Translations under genes and position numbers: made by a program
Notes under the pieces: generated by a model
Seen by the model: only the letters and a program-made list of their open reading frames with translations
Databases searched by the model: none
What the model was told of the DNA's origin: nothing
Shown: positions 60,153 through 64,000 of the stretch, piece after piece
How positions within the stretch are numbered: position 1 is the stretch's first letter
Layout: every line of letters starts with the position of its first letter
From: Flavobacterium sp. 83
GTDB taxonomy: Bacteria > Bacteroidota > Bacteroidia > Flavobacteriales > Flavobacteriaceae
Direction: 5' to 3'
Length of the DNA stretch: 64,000 bases
Assembly (NCBI RefSeq): GCF_000744835.1
Contig: NZ_JQMS01000001.1
Location: 186,001-250,000 of the forward strand

Positions 60153-61292
60153 ATGAATTTCTCTTTATTAAAAAAAATTTCTTTTTTCATCATATTAATT
60201 ACTACCATAAACCAAAGTTTCAGTCAAAACCTTTTGTTGTCAAAACAAGCAAAAGTTAGTGTCCTGACCTGCGGAACAGGAAACGAATCGTACTCCCTTT
60301 TTGGGCATACTGCCATTCGCATCAATGATTCCTATAACAACATTGATGTGGTGTATAACTATGGAGCTTTTGACTTCAACACCCCAAATTTTGTTTTAAA
60401 ATTCACAAAAGGAGATTTACAATATTTTGCAGTGGCACATTCCTACATGGATTTCATTAATGAATACATTTATGAAAAAAGATCCGTTTATGAACAGGAG
60501 TTGAATATTCCACCGAACCTCAAACAAAAATTATTTGATAATCTAAACACTTCTTTATCTTCAGGAGACAGCCATTACACCTATAAATTTATTGATAAAA
60601 ACTGTACATCAATGGTAGTTGACATCATCAATAAAACACTCGATACTGTTGCGATAGTAAAAAACACAGATACTGATATTACCTATAGAACGATATTGTA
60701 TCCGTATTTTGACAATCACTTTTACGAAAAATTAGGCACCAGCATTATCTTCGGAAAAAAAGTGGATAAATTGGGAACACAAATCTTTTTACCATTCGAA
60801 TTACAAAAAAGCCTGAAAAAAGTTTTTTTTCAAAATCATCCTCTTGCTCCCGAAAACAAAACGATAATCGAATTTGAAAAAGAAATTTCCAGTTCTTGGT
60901 GGAACAATTGCTATAGCTATTTAATTCTTCTGGGATTTATTATACTGATTAACAAGAAAAGCATCAACCTATTTTACCTAATTATAATGGCTTTATTAGG
61001 GGTATTCTTCGCATTTGCCGGATTTTATTCGTATCACTTAGAGTTAGGATACAATTACAATATTTTATTATTCAATCCTACCTTATTGGGACTGCTTTAT
61101 TTTTACGCTACAAAAAACAAAAAGGGAATTTACAATCTGGCTGTATTCAATCTTATTTCGATAATCGTTTACATTGCTATTTTAATAAACAAAGCCGACT
61201 TTCTAATCATATTGCCTTTAATAATTACTAGCATCGTAATTTTAGTAAAACTAGCAATCCAAAACAAAAATCGAATTCCAATAATTATTTAA
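60153..61292 (+). CDS. Lnb/DUF4105-family membrane protein
   Basis: A 379-residue protein. A signal-anchor (about 1-24) is followed by a periplasmic DUF4105 domain (about 30-250) with SLFGHTAIRIND (His about 53) and DKNCTSMVVDIIN (Cys about 150), the probable catalytic His and Cys of the Lnb-type papain-like fold. The C-terminal part has about four to five membrane helices (about 255-372). DUF4105 proteins include lipoprotein N-acyltransferases (Lnb), which would finish lipoprotein maturation. That role is likely but cannot be proved from sequence. It may be cotranscribed with the PorV/PorQ-like gene upstream. Confidence 0.82.
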   Translation: MNFSLLKKISFFIILITTINQSFSQNLLLSKQAKVSVLTCGTGNESYSLFGHTAIRINDSYNNIDVVYNYGAFDFNTPNFVLKFTKGDLQYFAVAHSYMDFINEYIYEKRSVYEQELNIPPNLKQKLFDNLNTSLSSGDSHYTYKFIDKNCTSMVVDIINKTLDTVAIVKNTDTDITYRTILYPYFDNHFYEKLGTSIIFGKKVDKLGTQIFLPFELQKSLKKVFFQNHPLAPENKTIIEFEKEISSSWWNNCYSYLILLGFIILINKKSINLFYLIIMALLGVFFAFAGFYSYHLELGYNYNILLFNPTLLGLLYFYATKNKKGIYNLAVFNLISIIVYIAILINKADFLIILPLIITSIVILVKLAIQNKNRIPIII

Positions 61293-61417
61293 AATACAAT
61301 TCTAAGTTAGAAATAACTAATCCGTCATTAAAATTAATTTTTGATGATGATTTCCTTCACTTCGTGGCCTAATTTTATTTTCAAAAAAAGCACTATAAAA
61401 TGATGATAAAACGATCT

Positions 61418-61481
61418 CGTCAGTTCGAGTAAATTTCCTGAAAATGCGAAAGCTTTTTTTAGAAAATTTGTATCGAGAACC
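61418..61481. repeat. Candidate dispersed palindromic repeat (CGTCAGTTCGAGT ... GTATCGAGAACC)
   Basis: Ends CGTCAGTTCGAGTAAATTT and AAATTTGTATCGAGAACC are imperfect inverted copies around an AT-rich core. Together they recall a short palindromic element that I believe is common in flavobacterial intergenic DNA. The gap 61293-61559 otherwise shows no credible gene. Confidence 0.45.
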
Positions 61482-61559
61482 ATTTTAATAGAACGCCAAT
61501 GGTAATGCGAAGCATATCGATTGTTTTTCAATAATTACCCAAAGTATAATAAATAATCA

Positions 61560-62954
61560 CTACTGCCCTCTATAAAACAATACTGTAGTAATTGTTTTAA
61601 AAATAATATTTAAATCCAGGAAGACACTTCGGTGTTTAATATAATACAAGTCATATTGTAGCTTTATTAAACTGTCTTCAATAGTGGCACCATAAGAATA
61701 ATTCACTTGCGCCCAGCCTGTAAGCCCAGGTTTTATTACATGCCGTGTTTCATAAAAAGGCATTATTTCTGCTATTTCTTTAACAAAAAAGGGACGTTCT
61801 GGCCGTGGGCCTATAACAGCCATATCGCCTTTTAGAATATTTATAAATTGAGGAAATTCATCTATTCTGGTTTTTCTTAAAAATTTTCCGAATAACGTAA
61901 CTCTGGAATCTTGTAAAGTGGCAAAAACAGCTCCATTAGATTCGGCATTAGTAATCATAGTCCTGAATTTTAAAATTTCGAAAATGACTCCATCTTTACC
62001 TACACGTTTTTGGGTATAAAACAATTTCCCTCTGTTTCCTATAGCGTTTCCAATTAATATTAATGGAAATATGATTAGACCAAAAGACAATCCAAAAATC
62101 GAAGTAATTATTTCTAAAAATCGGACACTCAACAAATACAACTTATTATGATTGCTACGGCTAAAAGGGAAGAACCGATAAAAATCTCTGGCGATATAAT
62201 GCACCGGAATGCGTTGCGTTTTACTTTCATACACTTGTGTATACTCCCTGATAATGCTTCCAGACTCTAATAAATGAAGCAATTGCTGATACAATCCTGC
62301 AGTAATACCCTCTGTTTTTTGGGAGGCAATCACAATTTCGGATACAGCATTTTCTTTGACAAAAGAAAACAATTCGGATCTTTTTATATTGGGAACATAG
62401 TGGTATTCTGATATTTCATCTTCAAGTGCATCAGCATGTACGAAACCAATAATTTTATAATGGGGATCTATATTTTCTAATCCTAAAATCAACTCCTCTA
62501 CCTGTTCTTTATCACAGATTAAAATGGCATTTTGAAAAAACCGGTTAGACGCTAAAAAACCAACATAAAACATACGCCATAAAACTATAGCAAGAAAAAC
62601 GACAAAATAGAACAATAGGATTTGAAGTCTTTTAGAAGGCAATTCCGGAGAAAAAACCGGAGTCAATAAATATACTAAAACGGTCGTTGATACCGTAAGA
62701 ATAGCACTTCGCAAAACCTGAAATTGATTGCTCGCTACTTGAAGGTCATACATTTCAAAAATGGTCCCAAAAAGATTCAGGTAAACAGCTAAAACGATGG
62801 TCCAATTAAAGTTAGTAGTGGAAAAAGTAAAATAATCAAAATCGAAAACTTTACCCACAAGAAACAATGCGCTCAAAACAAAAAAAACATCAAAAAAACG
62901 GAGTATTGTCTTTCGTTCTGAAATTTCAAAATGCATTTTGTCTACTGAAAACAT
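61560..62954 (-). CDS. Polyprenyl glycosylphosphotransferase starting an exopolysaccharide
   Basis: A 464-residue WbaP/WcaJ-type initiating phosphoglycosyltransferase. Four to five N-terminal membrane helices (about 18-35, 48-68, 83-102, 110-135), a soluble CoA-binding-like middle (about 150-240) and a C-terminal sugar transferase domain (about 265-464) are visible. The latter has a membrane hairpin, FEILKFRTM, RKTRIDEFPQ, IGPRPERP and YDLYYIKHRS. It transfers a sugar phosphate from a nucleotide sugar to undecaprenyl phosphate. The sugar cannot be named. The Wzy-like gene lies upstream on the same strand, so this is the edge of a capsule or O-antigen locus. Confidence 0.93.
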   Translation of the reverse strand: MFSVDKMHFEISERKTILRFFDVFFVLSALFLVGKVFDFDYFTFSTTNFNWTIVLAVYLNLFGTIFEMYDLQVASNQFQVLRSAILTVSTTVLVYLLTPVFSPELPSKRLQILLFYFVVFLAIVLWRMFYVGFLASNRFFQNAILICDKEQVEELILGLENIDPHYKIIGFVHADALEDEISEYHYVPNIKRSELFSFVKENAVSEIVIASQKTEGITAGLYQQLLHLLESGSIIREYTQVYESKTQRIPVHYIARDFYRFFPFSRSNHNKLYLLSVRFLEIITSIFGLSFGLIIFPLILIGNAIGNRGKLFYTQKRVGKDGVIFEILKFRTMITNAESNGAVFATLQDSRVTLFGKFLRKTRIDEFPQFINILKGDMAVIGPRPERPFFVKEIAEIMPFYETRHVIKPGLTGWAQVNYSYGATIEDSLIKLQYDLYYIKHRSVFLDLNIIFKTITTVLFYRGQ

Positions 62955-63056
62955 GAATGGTATTTAGAATTATGAGCGCAATTTAACTCTTTTGCACCAA
63001 AGTAAATTGAAGAAATGTTAATTTTTTTAACAAGAATTCCTTTTTAACAGATTTTT

Positions 63057-64000
63057 TTACGCTCTTTTTTTAGGAGCCCCCACTAATTGCACATTTAGTA
63101 AAGACAATGAATAGACAAAGGCGGGTGCTGCAGTTCGCATGGCAGCGTGATTGATTGTCAACAACCAAAACACAACAAAACACAATAAAAACATATTGAA
63201 CTTATTTTCTAGATACAAGATCAATGGTGTAAAAAAGAGGATGAGTAAGGCCAATACTCCTAAAGAACCGTGCTCCGCCAGCATACGGGTTATTTCATCG
63301 TGTGATAAGGCCGCGCCCGGACTATCCAATTGTCTAACTTCAACTCCTTTTCCTACACCTACACCAAAAATTGGATTCTCAAAGAAAATTTTTATTTCAT
63401 CTTGTGCTATTTCTTCTCTTCCGGTTAATTGACTTTTTTTCGACCTTCCAGCGGCATCTTGATTAGCATAGCGTTTGTTAATTAGACCTCCCGTTTGGAA
63501 AGAGGTATAGGACCAAGTGGCAAATAGCGCTACTACTAACAAAACTATGATATAATTTAATTTTACTCTTCCCGCAAAATTAGATTTAGAATACAAAAAG
63601 AATAATAGCAAGCCTATCATCAAAAACCCTGTAATCATTCCACCACGAGAAAAAGTTATCATACCCCGATACGTAATATTAAAGGCAATAAAAGCATTGA
63701 TTAAAATTTGAAATTTTGATTTAGAATCTAATATAATTCGGGAGAAAAAAATAAACATTCCCAACCCTAAAATTGTTGCTACCTGATTAGGTCCATATCC
63801 CCCTGAAGTTTCATAATTAGATTGCGTACTAGTGACAACATCACGAACATTAGGTGTATATAAGGTCAAATACACCATACATGTGACAACAGGCAAACCC
63901 ATACTCAACAAAATACTATTCGTCTCCTCTAACGAAATTCTTCTTCTATAAGTGTACAGCGATACTATTCCAAGACAAACGGGCCCTGAAATATTAAATG
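63057..64000 (-). CDS. O-antigen ligase / Wzy polymerase-family protein (5' end outside window)
   Basis: The frame is open to the window edge, so the N-terminus is missing; about 314 residues are visible. Multiple membrane helices surround a periplasmic loop with GREEIAQDEIKIFFENPIFG and GVGVGKG and SHDEITRMLAEHG, the Wzy_C / WaaL-like pattern. The likely role is polymerising or ligating exopolysaccharide units made by the glycosylphosphotransferase downstream on the same strand. An apparent TTG start at 63911 is internal: codons continue upstream in the same helix-rich sequence. Confidence 0.85.
   Translation of the reverse strand, partial: FNISGPVCLGIVSLYTYRRRISLEETNSILLSMGLPVVTCMVYLTLYTPNVRDVVTSTQSNYETSGGYGPNQVATILGLGMFIFFSRIILDSKSKFQILINAFIAFNITYRGMITFSRGGMITGFLMIGLLLFFLYSKSNFAGRVKLNYIIVLLVVALFATWSYTSFQTGGLINKRYANQDAAGRSKKSQLTGREEIAQDEIKIFFENPIFGVGVGKGVEVRQLDSPGAALSHDEITRMLAEHGSLGVLALLILFFTPLILYLENKFNMFLLCFVVFWLLTINHAAMRTAAPAFVYSLSLLNVQLVGAPKKRA

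Noticed and set aside
61334..61531. A 65-codon open frame on the minus strand between DUF4105 and the glycosylphosphotransferase
   Set aside because: It covers a candidate palindromic repeat, has no family resemblance, and its codons look random. It is treated as noncoding.

Overview
The window looks like a chromosomal segment of a Flavobacterium-type member of the Bacteroidetes. The grounds are: AT-rich DNA; start sites preceded by the Bacteroidetes -7 element TAnnTTTG; an ECF sigma / FecR / TonB-dependent receptor set; a type IX secretion (T9SS) type B sorting domain; a PorV/PorQ-family barrel; Lnb/DUF4105 and DUF5777 proteins; and three long hybrid histidine kinases. The species cannot be named from the sequence alone.

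Layout. 1-6 kb: 3' end of murB, a PaiB-type FMN protein, a family 2 glycosyltransferase overlapping an ECF sigma factor, a TonB-like protein, an M48 protease, then a structured intergenic element before lipA. 6-20 kb: gap and a TPR hybrid kinase; pnp and lpxK on the minus strand; a Nif3-like protein, a coiled-coil protein with a cysteine-less zinc ribbon, an alpha/beta hydrolase, rluF, a second hybrid kinase; then folD and ffh. 20-28 kb: an accessory island with two minus-strand lipoproteins divergent from ECF sigma, FecR, TonB-dependent receptor, DUF5777 barrel and a c-type cytochrome lipoprotein. 28-38 kb: argS, a large T9SS-exported repeat protein broken by an in-frame TAA, fabH, and an S9 peptidase. 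38-45 kb: tRNA-Thr, manA, an intact IS982-family insertion with 7-bp target duplications, bcp-queD, idi, GNAT, msrB-msrA, and a small SHOCT-type gene frameshifted in a 9-A run. 45-64 kb: a CHAD protein, a PAS hybrid kinase, oxidoreductases, recQ, the kdsD-tatC-CMD operon, lptB, GH25, pssA, a PorV/PorQ-like barrel, an Lnb/DUF4105 protein, and the start of an exopolysaccharide locus (initiating phosphoglycosyltransferase and a partial Wzy/O-antigen ligase).

Much of the window serves the cell envelope: lipid A, KDO and LPS export (lpxK, kdsD, lptB), peptidoglycan (murB, GH25), phospholipid and fatty acid (pssA, fabH), and export (tatC, ffh, T9SS-related). The least explained parts are noncoding. 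A structured element occurs twice, each copy about 100 nt ahead of a lipid or lipoate gene on the same strand. A family of 7- or 8-nt-period AAAC arrays, several forming long hairpins, sits directly before gap, the Nif3-like gene, rluF, folD and lptB. A two-part hairpin abuts the start codon of the IS982 transposase.
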